From Micractinium sp. NFX-FRZ (lineage: Eukaryota; Chlorophyta; Trebouxiophyceae; Chlorellales; Chlorellaceae), in NCBI GenBank assembly GCA_029339195.1, contig JAPTJF010000481.1, forward strand, positions 1-46,166: DNA of 46,166 nt, read 5' to 3'. Shown here one piece after another: positions 32,455 through 42,223 of the stretch. A model generated the notes under the pieces. That model did not search any database. It had not been told where the DNA came from and saw only the letters and a program-made list of their open reading frames with translations. The position numbers and the translations under genes were made by a program. Position 1 is the stretch's first letter; the number at the start of each line of letters is the position of its first letter.

Positions 32455-35400
32455 ATGTTCACGGCTCGCAAGAAGATCCTCAAGGAGGCGGGCGCCGAGC
32501 CCACGGAGCTGGAGGAGCAGGTGGCTCAGGTGCGACGACGCCAGGGCCGCGCTGGGGCGCCGGAGGGGGGGCAGCATGCTGGCAGCGGGCAGGAGGCGGG
32601 CGGCCGACCACCCGGCAAGGGCACACAGCCGTTCTGCAGGCAGCAGCAGCAGAAGCAGCAGTGGCACATTGCGCAGCAGGCATGGCTTGGCGCCGCAGCA
32701 GCAAGGGGATGGCTGGCGCAGCCGCACAACCTCTCGCTCGCAGCACGCGGGAGGTGGCGGTGCACGGCACAGCGTGCGCCACTGCAGCAGGCTTACACAT
32801 GTGGCGAATACAGGGAGCAGCAGAGCCTGGCAGCGGCGCTGGCACATCGCAGCAGGCAATCGCAGGATTGCAGCTGGGCAGCCGAAACCCTTCAGCTGGC
32901 ACATTGCCGCGCACGGGACACATTGCGGTGCTCGCCACGTGCCGGCGAAGCAGCCTCACTCGTGGCAAGCCTGTTACTGGGGCAACTTGCAGCCACTCTG
33001 CTGCCGGCAGCGGCACATTGTTGGCCAGACAGCATTGCAGCCTGGAGGGGCGTGGGCAGGCAATACCGCTGGCCGCAGGCAGCTTCAGGGAGACTGCCGC
33101 CCGCGCATGGCGGGGGCCGGTTTGGAGCCGCAGCAGCCCAGCCTGTGGGATACGTGTCGTTGCTCAAGTCGATGTGCACGGCTGTGCCTCTCAGCCCACG
33201 TCTGTTGCTCATCCAGCGTGTCCGTTCTCCAGTCGCAGGATCTGTGTGCCTGCATCTCAATCCAACAAAGTCCGACCTTTTCATGTTGCTGATTCATATG
33301 TTGCTGTGCCCTTTTTTTTTCTTCTGCAGGCCCTGTTTGACCTGGAGGCGACCAACGCAGAGCTCAAGGGCGACCTGCGCGACCTGTGGATTGCCGGCGC
33401 GCAGGTGTGCGGGCGGAGAACGATACACTGTTTCTGGCCATGCTGCCATTCGGGGTGGAAGAGTGGGGGCGCCCTGTGGATTGCCGGCGCGAAGGTGTGG
33501 GGGGTGGAAGCAGTGCAGTACAGTAAGCCTCTCGCCGTGCTGTGTTGCCCCACCCGCCCCTCAACGGCTCGCAGGAGATTGGCACCTCCGCCTCCTGCGT
33601 CAAAAGCAAGTGCCAACCCCCTTCTCTTGCCTTTCCTCACTCCCTTCTTTCCCCCACCTGCGCCTTACCGCCCCGCAGGAGATTGACATCTCTGCTTCCC
33701 GCAAGGCCATCCTGGTGCGCGTGCCCTACCGCCTGCTCAAGTCTTACCACAAGATCCAGCAGCGCCTGGTCCGCGAGCTTGAGAAGAAGTTCAGCGGTGA
33801 GAGCCTGGGCGGGCCGGGTGCAGTGTGGACGGAGGGGGGAGGGGGGGTGTTGAGTCCGCGAGCTTGAGAAGAAGTTCAGCCTGGGCGGGCCGGGGGGGGG
33901 GGTAAAGGAGGGAGGGGAGTCGGGCGCTGGCTGCTTGGCGGTGTGCCTGCAGCGGGAGAGGGGGGCGCAGCAGATTGCCGTGGCGCGTGGAGCACGCTTG
34001 GGAGCAGCAGGCGTGCATGGCACGGCAGGCATGTGTCGAGGCCCCGGCAGCATGGTGCAGCGGAGCCGTCGAGGCGGCTGGTGCATGGGCGGCACCGAGC
34101 TGGCGCAGCATGCCCAGCATGGCGGGCCGGCCTCGCATCGTGGTTGTGGCAGCGCAGCGTGGCAGCCGGCAGCTGCTGGTAGCCCTGCTGGCATGGCGCG
34201 CACAGCAGCGTCAGAGTCGATGGCTGTGGCGGCCAGCATGAGTCTCTGCGCAGCCTGCAGCTGCAGGCGGAGTGGGCATGTGGCCGTCGCTGGCTCGCAC
34301 GGGCAGCAGGCAGCAGCAGCGCGTGCTGCACACAGCAGCAGCAGGCAGCGGCGGGACGAGGTGCACCGTAACAGCTGCAGCGGGCGGTTTGGCATGCTCA
34401 GCGGAGCTGCTGCAGCATGCCGTCATCACCTCCACCCTCGCAGCCGTGCCCTGTTAAAAGGGCTGGTGGGACAGGGGGCCCAAACCTTGTGGCCCTATTT
34501 CCCTGTCTTGCTGCTGCTGCGTGGAAACTCATGTGTGCCCTCCTGTCTTCCACCGCCCTGCTGCAGGCAAGGATGTTGTGATTGTGGGCGTGCGCCGCAT
34601 CATGCCGCCCGCCAAGCACAGCCGCCACACCGAGCGCCCCCGCACCCGGACCCTGACCTCCGTAAGTTTTGTACCACTGCGTCCTGAACAAGCAGCCGAT
34701 TCAATGCTATTGTTATTGAAGGCTGCAGCACGCGCACCCACATTGCCATCCAATTTGCGCCAGAAGGGCACGCCTGCTGCCTACAGCCTGCCGCCGCTCG
34801 CGTCGTCCTGCCGGCGGCTGGCAGCCATGAAGCGACCCGTCACGCGGCCTTGTACACACCACAGCCACCCCTCTAGAAGCGTTCTCGTGTTGTTACTCTC
34901 AATGCGCAGGTGCACGAGGCGTACCTCGACGACCCTGCTGTACTGCGCCTTCTTACGTCACACTTCACCAAGTTTTTCTAACTTGTTGTTGGTGCTGCCT
35001 TCCCATGTGTGTGTGTGTGTGCAGGTGCACGAGGCGTACCTCGATGACCTGGTGTACCCCACCGAGATCGTGGGCAAGCGCATCCGCTACCGGTGAGCGC
35101 GTCGCGGCGCAGCACGGCACCGTGCAGGGCATGGCATTGTGCAGCACATCATGACGCAGCACAGCATGACGCATATACACGTAGCATGGGCCCACAGCGC
35201 GGGGCGGCTTTCCGGCACCGTTAAGCGCGGGCCGCCACGCCGAGGCTCGCCCTGGTTGTGAACGTGGCATCTGGCGTGCGCGCATGCTGACCCCTCGTCA
35301 CGACCCGCCCCCGCACTTCTCTCTCCCCTCCTCTCCCCAATCCCCTCCTCACACCCCTCTGCCCCGCCCCCTCTCTCCCCTCCCCTCCCCTCAGGCTCGA

Positions 35401-35764
35401 CGGCTCCAAGGTGCTCAAGGTGCTGCTGGACCCCAAGGACCGCAACTCCGCCGGTGAGTCACGCTGCGCCACGCTGCGCCGCGCCGTGTCGCGCCGTGCT
35501 GTGCATGCCACGCTGCACCACGCTGCTGCTGTGCTGCCGGACCCCCAAGGAACCGCAGCCCCGCTGGGGGTGCCGTGCTGCGCTGCGGCGTGCCGTGCCC
35601 GCGCTTGCCACCCTCAGGCCTGCTGACCCTTCTTGATCCCCCTGTCCCCCCTCCCCCTCCTTTCCGCCTGTGCAGAGTACAAGACCGAGACCTTCTCTGG
35701 CGTGTACAAGAAGCTCACCGGCCAGGATGTGGCCTTTGAGTTCCCCGTGCAGGAGCAGCAGTAA
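32455..35764 (+). CDS. RPS7: 40S ribosomal protein eS7 (RPS7)
   Basis: Exons: 32455-32529, 33330-33404, 33679-33796, 34567-34661, 35025-35092, 35395-35453, 35676-35764; 192 aa plus TAA, the usual eS7 length. It starts [20 protein letters not shown]. Diagnostic segments are [20 protein letters not shown], the basic [37 protein letters not shown], and the C-terminal [20 protein letters not shown]. eS7 is a structural protein of the small ribosomal subunit body, needed for 18S rRNA processing in other eukaryotes. The first intron is long (800 bases). Introns 2, 3 and 4 carry partial copies of adjacent exon ends. All splice sites are GT-AG. Confidence 0.96.
33463..33508 (+). repeat. Copy of eS7 exon 2 3' end with donor
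   Basis: CCTGTGGATTGCCGGCGCGA then AGGTGTGGGG repeats CCTGTGGATTGCCGGCGCGC then AGGTGTGCGG at the exon 2 end (33404). GT is kept. The copy is about 95 bases downstream of the true donor. Confidence 0.9.
33855..33900 (+). repeat. Copy of eS7 exon 3 3' end
   Basis: CGCGAGCTTGAGAAGAAGTT then CAGC repeats the final codons of exon 3 (RELEKKFS). In the copy the GGTGAGAG donor is deleted, and both continue with CCTGGGCGGGCCGG. Confidence 0.9.
34904..34946 (+). repeat. Copy of eS7 exon 5 acceptor and 5' end
   Basis: GCGCAG-GTGCACGAGGCGTACC then TCGACGACC precedes the real exon 5 (GTGCAG-GTGCACGAGGCGTACC then TCGATGACC) by about 118 bases. The AG acceptor is kept. Splicing here would put a stop or another frame downstream. 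Confidence 0.9.
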
Positions 35765-36063
35765 GCAGCTACAGCGCAGCTTCCGCACAGCTTCCGCACA
35801 GCTTCACAGCTGAGCGAAGCTCGAGCTTAAGGGCTAGGCTTGAGCTGGACAGCTGGGCTTGAGCTTGCGCGGCTGGGCCCGCATGGCGTGCACACGTCGG
35901 CGGACCGGCCAGCGCGCTGCGGCACCCGCAGCAGCAGCAGCAGCCGGCGGGCAGGGGGCGCTCGTGCCGGCGTGAAGGCGCTCGAGCGTCGGCGCGCCGC
36001 CTCCCCCTGCTCTCCACACTACCCACCCCTCGCGCATGCCCGCGCCCGCGGCAGCCGGGCATG

Positions 36064-36068
36064 TGTAA
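36064..36068 (+). promoter_or_regulatory. TGTAA poly(A) signal candidate, eS7
   Basis: First TGTAA noticed after the eS7 stop, 300 bases downstream. Confidence 0.5.
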
Positions 36069-36747
36069 CGCTTAGTCGCCGAGCAAGGGGGCAGCAGAAC
36101 AGGGCGCAGCAGAACAGGGCGCCTAACAGGGGCCAGGCAGCGATGGTGAGCGAGGGGGCAGAATAGAATGCCGCCTGATGAGGTGCATGCAGCAAGGGTG
36201 AGTGAGGTGCATGCCTGTAGAGCAAGGCTGAGCCCAGGTCAAGGCAGCTGGGGTGGTGTGGCATCCGGCTTATGCAGGCAGGTGGGCAGACATGCAGGCG
36301 GGGGTGGTGTAGGGCAAGAAAAAACATCTGCTGCCTGCCGAGTGACAGCCCAGCAGCCACTGGCATGAGACATTTGTCATGTTGACATGGGGAGGCAAAT
36401 TAGGGATGCATCTGCCCCCAGGCGACGGCTGGCCTTGAGTTGGCCACGCCTGGCCCAGGGCGGTGACAAGTAGGCGGCACATCCGGCTGCGCCAACCCCA
36501 GCTGACGCAGACTTGCTGCCCGCAACAGTGCACACTGCGGCCCTGTGGAGTACACTTGGTGCGTTTGGCAGTTTGCTGGGTGATGCTCTGGAGAGCTGCT
36601 GGTGGGCCAAGGCAGATGTGTGAAGCATGTGTGGGGCTCTCGGACTCCCTGTGCCCCTGGCGTTCAAAGCTGCTGCACCCTGGCATGGGAGTGTTGCTGG
36701 GTGTGCTGCAGCCTGGCCATAACTTTCTTCAGACTCGAGGGTGTGGG

Positions 36748-36846
36748 TTTGACAGTGGCAGAGTGTGTGTTGCATTTGACAGTGGCAGAGTGTGTGTTGC
36801 ATTTGACAGTGGCAGAGTGTGTGTTGCTTTTGACGGTGACAGCGTG
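36748..36846 (+). repeat. 27-bp minisatellite, 3.6 copies
   Basis: Unit TTTGACAGTGGCAGAGTGTG then TGTTGCA. Three near-identical copies are followed by a diverged fourth. It lies in the ~1.65-kb gap between eS7 and the protease homologue (35765-37411), where no gene was recognised. Confidence 0.9.
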
Positions 36847-37159
36847 TGGACGGGGGTGCGGAATGTGCAAAAGGAGGAGGGCAGTGGGCAGGTAGGAAGT
36901 GAGGCCTGTGAAAGCAGGGAGGAAGTGGTGTTATGTGATGAGTGACGTAGTGGGCAGGCGGGGCAAGGCGAGAAGGCAGGAGAGGAGGCTTGCCGCAGCA
37001 CACGATAACGACTGTGCCACAGGCGGCAGGCAGCCCCGCCTCCCCCTCCGCCCTCTGCCGCCTGCCCATGCAGTCGCGCATTGGCGCTCCCGCCAGTTCA
37101 GTTCATGTGATGGGGGGTGTGGAGTTGGGCCTCTGCTTTGCTCTGCGCCGCGCTAGCCA

Positions 37160-37305
37160 ACGCTGCAGTGGCTGCCACGCAGCACTGCTCCAGCTGTATG
37201 CAGCACTGCTGTGGCGGTTGCCCAGCACTGCAGTGGCTGCCACGCAGCACTGCTGTGGCTGTCATGCAGCACTGCTTTGGCGGTTGCCCAGCACTGCAGG
37301 GCTGT
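37160..37305 (+). repeat. GCAGCACTGC-rich tandem repeat
   Basis: Alternating GCTGCCACGCAGCACTGCT and GGTTGCCCAGCACTGCA units, about six copies, directly downstream of the protease-homologue stop codon on the minus strand. It may lie in its 3' UTR. Confidence 0.75.
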
Positions 37306-37411
37306 CGTCCAAGTGGCTGCACAGCTGGCGCCAGCTGGGTCAAGCCTCTCGAGAGCTCCCTCTCGTCCCACGGCAGCAGGGCTTCCCCTCCTGCTCATGC
37401 TCATGCCCGCC

Positions 37412-40400
37412 TCAGAGGGCTCCCGGATTTTCGGCATAGTAGCGCGGGTTCTTGTGCAGCTTGTAGTCGGCGGTGACGGTGGCGTTCCGGAAGAAGACGT
37501 TGATGCCGCCGGTGATCCAGTTGCGGTATTCGGCCACGTTCACAAAGCCGCCTGCGCGCGTGGGTAAGCAGGCAGGGAGTGAAAGAGGGGGCTGTGGAGG
37601 CGATGCGGGCTGACCGGAGGGCAAAGTGGGCGGCAGGTGGGGCAGGCGGGCAGGCAGGCGGGGCGCGTAAGCAGGAGGACGGGCAGGCGGGCAGGCGGGG
37701 AGGGACCCTGGATGTGGTGGGATTGATTGACTTGATTGATTGGATGTAAGGGGCGGGGCTGTCAGGGGGGCAGGGAGGCAGGGAGGCACTCACTTGGCTC
37801 GCGGCCGCCGCAGCCCTTGAAGCCGTTGAACGAGCTGATTCCGACCAGCAGGTCCTGCGACGCGGTCTTGCCCTTGCGGAAGAGCGGGCCACCAAAGTCG
37901 CCGCTGCACAGCCCCGCCTTGGAGCGGCCGTTGCCTGCAGGGGGGCGGGTGGGTGGGGAGCGGCGTCCAGGGGGCACAGGCTGGGATGAGCGGGTAACTG
38001 GCTGGTGCCTGCCTTTGAGGCAGCTGCACTGGCCTGAATGGCAGCAGGAGCAGAGGCTTGCCCCGGCTTCTTGCCCCAGCTTCTGGCGTGCCTTTCATGT
38101 AAACCCCACCAGCCTAGGCGACAGTGGCGCCTGTTTCACCCACGCACCCGAACAGATGCACCGCCCGTCATGGCATGCCACCAAGATAAACCCTACTAGC
38201 CCAGCCCCCAGTGGCACCCCTGTCCCACGCCAGAAGCCGGGGCAAGAAGCCGGGGCAAGCCTCCGCCTCCACTGGCGCCCCTGCCCCACCCCACCCACGC
38301 ACCTGCGCAGATGCACTGCCCGTTATGGCGTGCCACCAAGATAAAGCCCTAACAGATAAAGCCCTGCCGCCCATCCATCATGCAGCATGTCCCTCGCTGC
38401 CAACTCCTCCCGCCCCAGTCGCACCCCTGCCCACCCCACCCACCCACCCACCTGCGCAGATGCACTGCCTGTTGTGCCACACTTTGAACTCGGGGTACAC
38501 CTGCTTGCACTGAGCCTGTCGGGTGAGGGGCATGGTGACCTGGCGACAGGCGGGCGGGCGGGGGGCGAGCGAGGTGGTTGTTAAGTGGGCGGGCAGGCAC
38601 AGCGGCCAGGTGGAGTAACGGCAGGCGACAGCAAGGCAGGCGGCGAGGGGGGAGGTGGAGGTGGGGCGGGGGGCCAGAGAAGCAGGGGTGGGGTGAGCAG
38701 GGCAGGCAAGTGCTGAGGCGGGCGATGGGGTGGCAGGGCGGGCGGCAAGCAAGGGTATGGACGGGTGGCACGGAACAAGCACGCAAATAGGAGCAGCCAG
38801 TCATGTGCATGCGTGCAAGCAAGCAGGCAGAAGACGAGGAGGCACACCTCCTGCAGGTACCGTGGCAGCCCCGGTCGCCCCCAGTCGCCCCAGCCCAGGA
38901 CAGTGAGATTCGTGCTGACCGGGACCGCGGGGCTGGGCCGGGCTGCAGCACAAGGGACATGCATGCAGGTGACATGAGGAGGGGGGGGCAGGCATGGATG
39001 GGAGCGCCAGTACCCAAGGCAGGGCAGCGGCAGATGTGGCAGTTGGCAGCCTGGCTGCTGCTGGGACTACTGGCAGCATAGCCACAGCAGCGGCGCCGGC
39101 AGCGCCGCGGTTGGCAGCAGCACCGCAGCACCAGCGGCAGTGAACTCACAGCACCAGCAACATCAGCAGCAGCGGAATGCAGGCGGGCATAGTAACGCCT
39201 CCTCTTCCTCCTCCCAAACTGCCTGCCCGCCTAGCCCTCCGGCCTCTCTGGGTGTGCCTAACCCCGGAGCAAGGCAAGACGCGGCTGCCCCTCGCCAGCC
39301 TGGCATGCAACAACACTGAAATCTTATACACTCGATTCAGGGCAGGCCTGACCTGGGGGAAGCTGGATGAAGGGCAGGCGTGTGAGCACGTCCAGCTGCA
39401 GCAGGGCAATGTCGTTCCCCAGCTCCCCGTCCTTCCACTTGCCGTGAACGATGGTGGACTGCAGGCAGGGCAGGGGGGAGGTTATAAGAGGGAGCAGTGT
39501 GGTGTGCATCCAGGGAACGAGGGGGGCTGTTTGGCTCTAAGGGTGGGCAGCGGTGGAGCCTGGGCATTGCCGGACGCCTCATACTGCTGCTGCCTCGAAC
39601 GGCTCTGCGCTACACCCTCCCATACCCTCGCCCAGCACCCCGGCCAATTCATAAGCCCCGCACCCCGCCACCTTCTCCTGACGCCTCCTGCCCCTCCCCG
39701 TGTCCGCCCCTTCATCCCACAGGTCCGCCCGCCCCTCCTGACTACCCCCCAGCCCACAGCTCCGCCCGCCCTCTACCTTCCCCACCCTCCAGCACACCAG
39801 CCCCTCCCCTCCCGCCCCTCCAACCCACAGGTCCCTTCCCACCCCTCCAACCCACAGGCCCCTCTGACCTTGACCCTCCGGAATTCATACTCCCCGCCCC
39901 GCCGCTCCCAGGCATCCAGCCGCACCTGCAGGGGAAGAGGCCAGAGCAGGGCGGGGCAGCGGCAGGGCAGAGGCAGAGGCTGAGCAGGGCAGAGAGCCGG
40001 TGAGTTGTTTGGTGCTCCAACAAGCAGCCGCTTCATGCCGGGCAGCACTCCCCATCCACCGGGCAGGACTGCAGGCGTGGGCAGGAGCCCTGCCTGACCT
40101 CTCCTCCTGCTGTGCCGGTGCCAGCACGTGCGCGCCTCTTGCCCGCCTGCCGCCATGCATTGCCGCGCTCTGCTGCGCTGGCATCGCGCGCTGCTTTCCC
40201 GCACAGCCACTGAGCTCCAGTGCCCACACTGCCAAGCACTCCCCAGTGCTTAGGCCAGTGGGGAGCGGAGGGCAAAGTTTGATTCAAAGGCAAACTCTAG
40301 GTGGGCACGACCGGGTGGCTCACGTCTGGGAAGAGGAAAGCGTTGGCGGGCAGCGGAGGCAGTCCGAGGTCGGCGCCCGCCACGCACGATGCCGAGGTGA

Positions 40401-41259
40401 GCAGCACATTGGTTTTAATTAGGACGGCGCTGCAGAAGGGGTCGCCCTTGAGCGGGCCGCTGCTCTGCCGCAGGGAGCCGTTCCACCGATACCTGCGGCA
40501 GCAGGGAACACACACATCCGACAGTCACACATTAGCTTATGCGGCAGCGGGAGCACACAGCCGACAATCACAATTTGTGGCTGCAGAATCTGGGCGCACA
40601 CACATCTGACGGTCACAGTTGGGAGCACACCTTCGACAGTCACGCATCATAATGACATGGCCAGCGTACACGGGGCAGGGCAAGCAGCAGGGACCCACCT
40701 GTTCCTGCGGGCCACCTCCCCCCCTGAAATAGCTATCTGCACTCCGCCCCCTGCCTGGCGCAGCTGCCGCCTGCGGGTGGAATGGGCAGTGTGGGGGACG
40801 GGGGCGGGCGATGGAGCCAAGCGGGCAGGTGTGGTGGGTAGAGGCGGGCCAACGCACCACTCGCGGCAGCTCGTGAAACATGTCGGATAAGTGCCCTGCA
40901 TGGTTTACATCCCCGGGGGGGCTGCTGTGGAAGCCTGCAGCCACAAGCAAGCAGGCAGCTGCTGCCTGGCAGCGCGGTATCCCGCGCCGCTGCCGTCACA
41001 TGGCAGGGAGGTGCAAGCTGGTGTACAGGAAAGCTGGTGAACAGCGCATTCCCTACAGCAAGATGTTGACAGCTGCATGCGCGCCATGATAGTGTCCACA
41101 CTGTGTGCCCTCCTGAGTGGGGAGCCACAACAAGAGGGGACTGCTGGGTGCAGGACTGCCCGCCACGCACCTGCCATCTGGCGCCGCCTGCGCCGCCACC
41201 AGCAGCGCTGCCAGCAGCAAGCACGCTGCGGTGTGCATGTGTGCACCTGCCTGCACCAC
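37412..41259 (-). CDS. Trypsin-fold serine protease homologue, probably catalytically dead
   Basis: Minus-strand exons: 41259-41171, 40492-40324, 39925-39869, 39458-39353, 38942-38848, 38539-38452, 37934-37794, 37551-37412. The product has a signal peptide (MHTAACLLLAALLVAAQA; ATG at 41238, or 41259 with seven extra residues) and about 290 aa of S1 (chymotrypsin) fold. Trypsin landmarks: FCSAVLIKTNVLLTSASCV, NDIALLQLD, VLGWGDWG, QCICAGN, CSGDFGGPL, VGISSFNGFKGCG. The catalytic Asp is kept, but the His of the TAAHC box is Ser (TSASC) and the nucleophile Ser of GDSGGP is Phe (GDFGGP). The disulfide cysteines are kept. It is therefore likely a secreted pseudoprotease with a binding or regulatory role, which is inference. 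The frame is open throughout with GT-AG splicing. Confidence 0.88.
38143..38352 (-). repeat. Two copies of protease-homologue exon 6 3' end with donor
   Basis: The plus-strand string CACCTGCGCAGATGCACTGC (minus: GCAGTGCATCTGCGCAG-GTG, codons for QCICAG) is exact at 38298-38320. It recurs as CACCCGAACAGATGCACCGC at 38147-38166, against the real exon 6 end at 38449. Both copies are followed by ATGGC(A/G)TGCCACCAAGATAAA, so the two copies also duplicate one another over about 50 bases. Confidence 0.85.
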
Positions 41260-42223
41260 AATACGCGGCGATAGTACAGCTCAGGCTGCGGGAGGAGCAT
41301 GGTGGTGCCCCGCGCCCCTTGCCGGAGTGACGCCTTAGGCTCGCCCCCCGCTTGCAAGCGGGTCGATGGGGATTGTATCCGCTGTCTCATCATTTAGCAC
41401 GCGGTCCGAGTCAAACGCGAGCGAGCAGATCCCTCCAAACCTGCTCAGGCGTCCTCCGGTTGCTGCCTTCCTGCTGGAGTCGCCGGCACGTGGAAGGCGG
41501 TGATTGGGAGGTCAAACAGTGTGCAGCGCAGCGGGCGCGTGCTACGGTAGCGCCAGGCCAACCAGGACAGCACGCAGCAGGGCCGCCTTTACTGCCGAAA
41601 TGGTGAGCGACATGCAAGCCGGGGAGCCTGGCGTCATCTATTTGGACGTGCCGCTACATTTTAGAGGCCTGGTGTACCAACAATTGGAGCAGGGCAGGCA
41701 GGACCGGCGGCATGCCCCCACGTGCGCCGCCGCCGCCTGCCCTTATTTGATAGCCATCTTACTGAGCACTGAGGGTCTGAGTCCCTGCGTGACGGGCTCA
41801 TCACGGCACGAGACAAGCACCAAGGTGGCGTTTGCCGGATGGGACAGGCGGTGGAAGGGGCGGGCTGGGAGGCCACCGCCCACGCTGCCAGCAGGCTGCG
41901 CACATTTGGCATACATGCACGAGGGCGGCATGCACTCATGAGGGCTTGCTTCAGGTCATGAGGGCTTGCTTCAGGTTAGCTTGCTTTGCACCTGTTCCGC
42001 ACTTTTAACTTTAATTCGCACGCACATCAGCTTACATATGCAATTTCGCTTCTGTTGGTCAGAGGGAGGGACAGGTTTTCATTGCTGGTTGCCTCAGAGT
42101 CAGCCCACGCCCAAGTCCGTAATATTCTTCGTTGTCATCTTCTTATGGTCAAGCGGAGCAGGGGTGTGGGCGTGAGCACCTGGAACGCAGGCTTGCATCC
42201 AGGGCCGGTCACGTGGGTGCCGG
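41260..42223. other. Gap between protease homologue and unknown membrane-protein gene
   Basis: The left end should contain the protease-homologue promoter. An exact 20-bp tandem duplication (TCATGAGGGCTTGCTTCAGG) lies at 41936-41975. TTACA at 42032-42036 is TGTAA on the minus strand, 188 bases past the stop of the gene at 42224. A plus-strand open frame at 41504-41941 resembles no family I know and is not called. Confidence 0.5.

Noticed and set aside
32169..33867. 505- and 470-codon plus-strand frames over eS7 intron 1
   Set aside because: One shares the eS7 start and reads through its first intron. The intron part is Gln/Ala-rich and non-conserved; the spliced eS7 model accounts for the locus.
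41504..41941. Plus-strand open frame with GVIYLDVPLHFRGLVYQQLEQG
   Set aside because: The middle looks protein-like, but no family was recognised and no exon structure supports it. It could be a transposon remnant; left uncalled.
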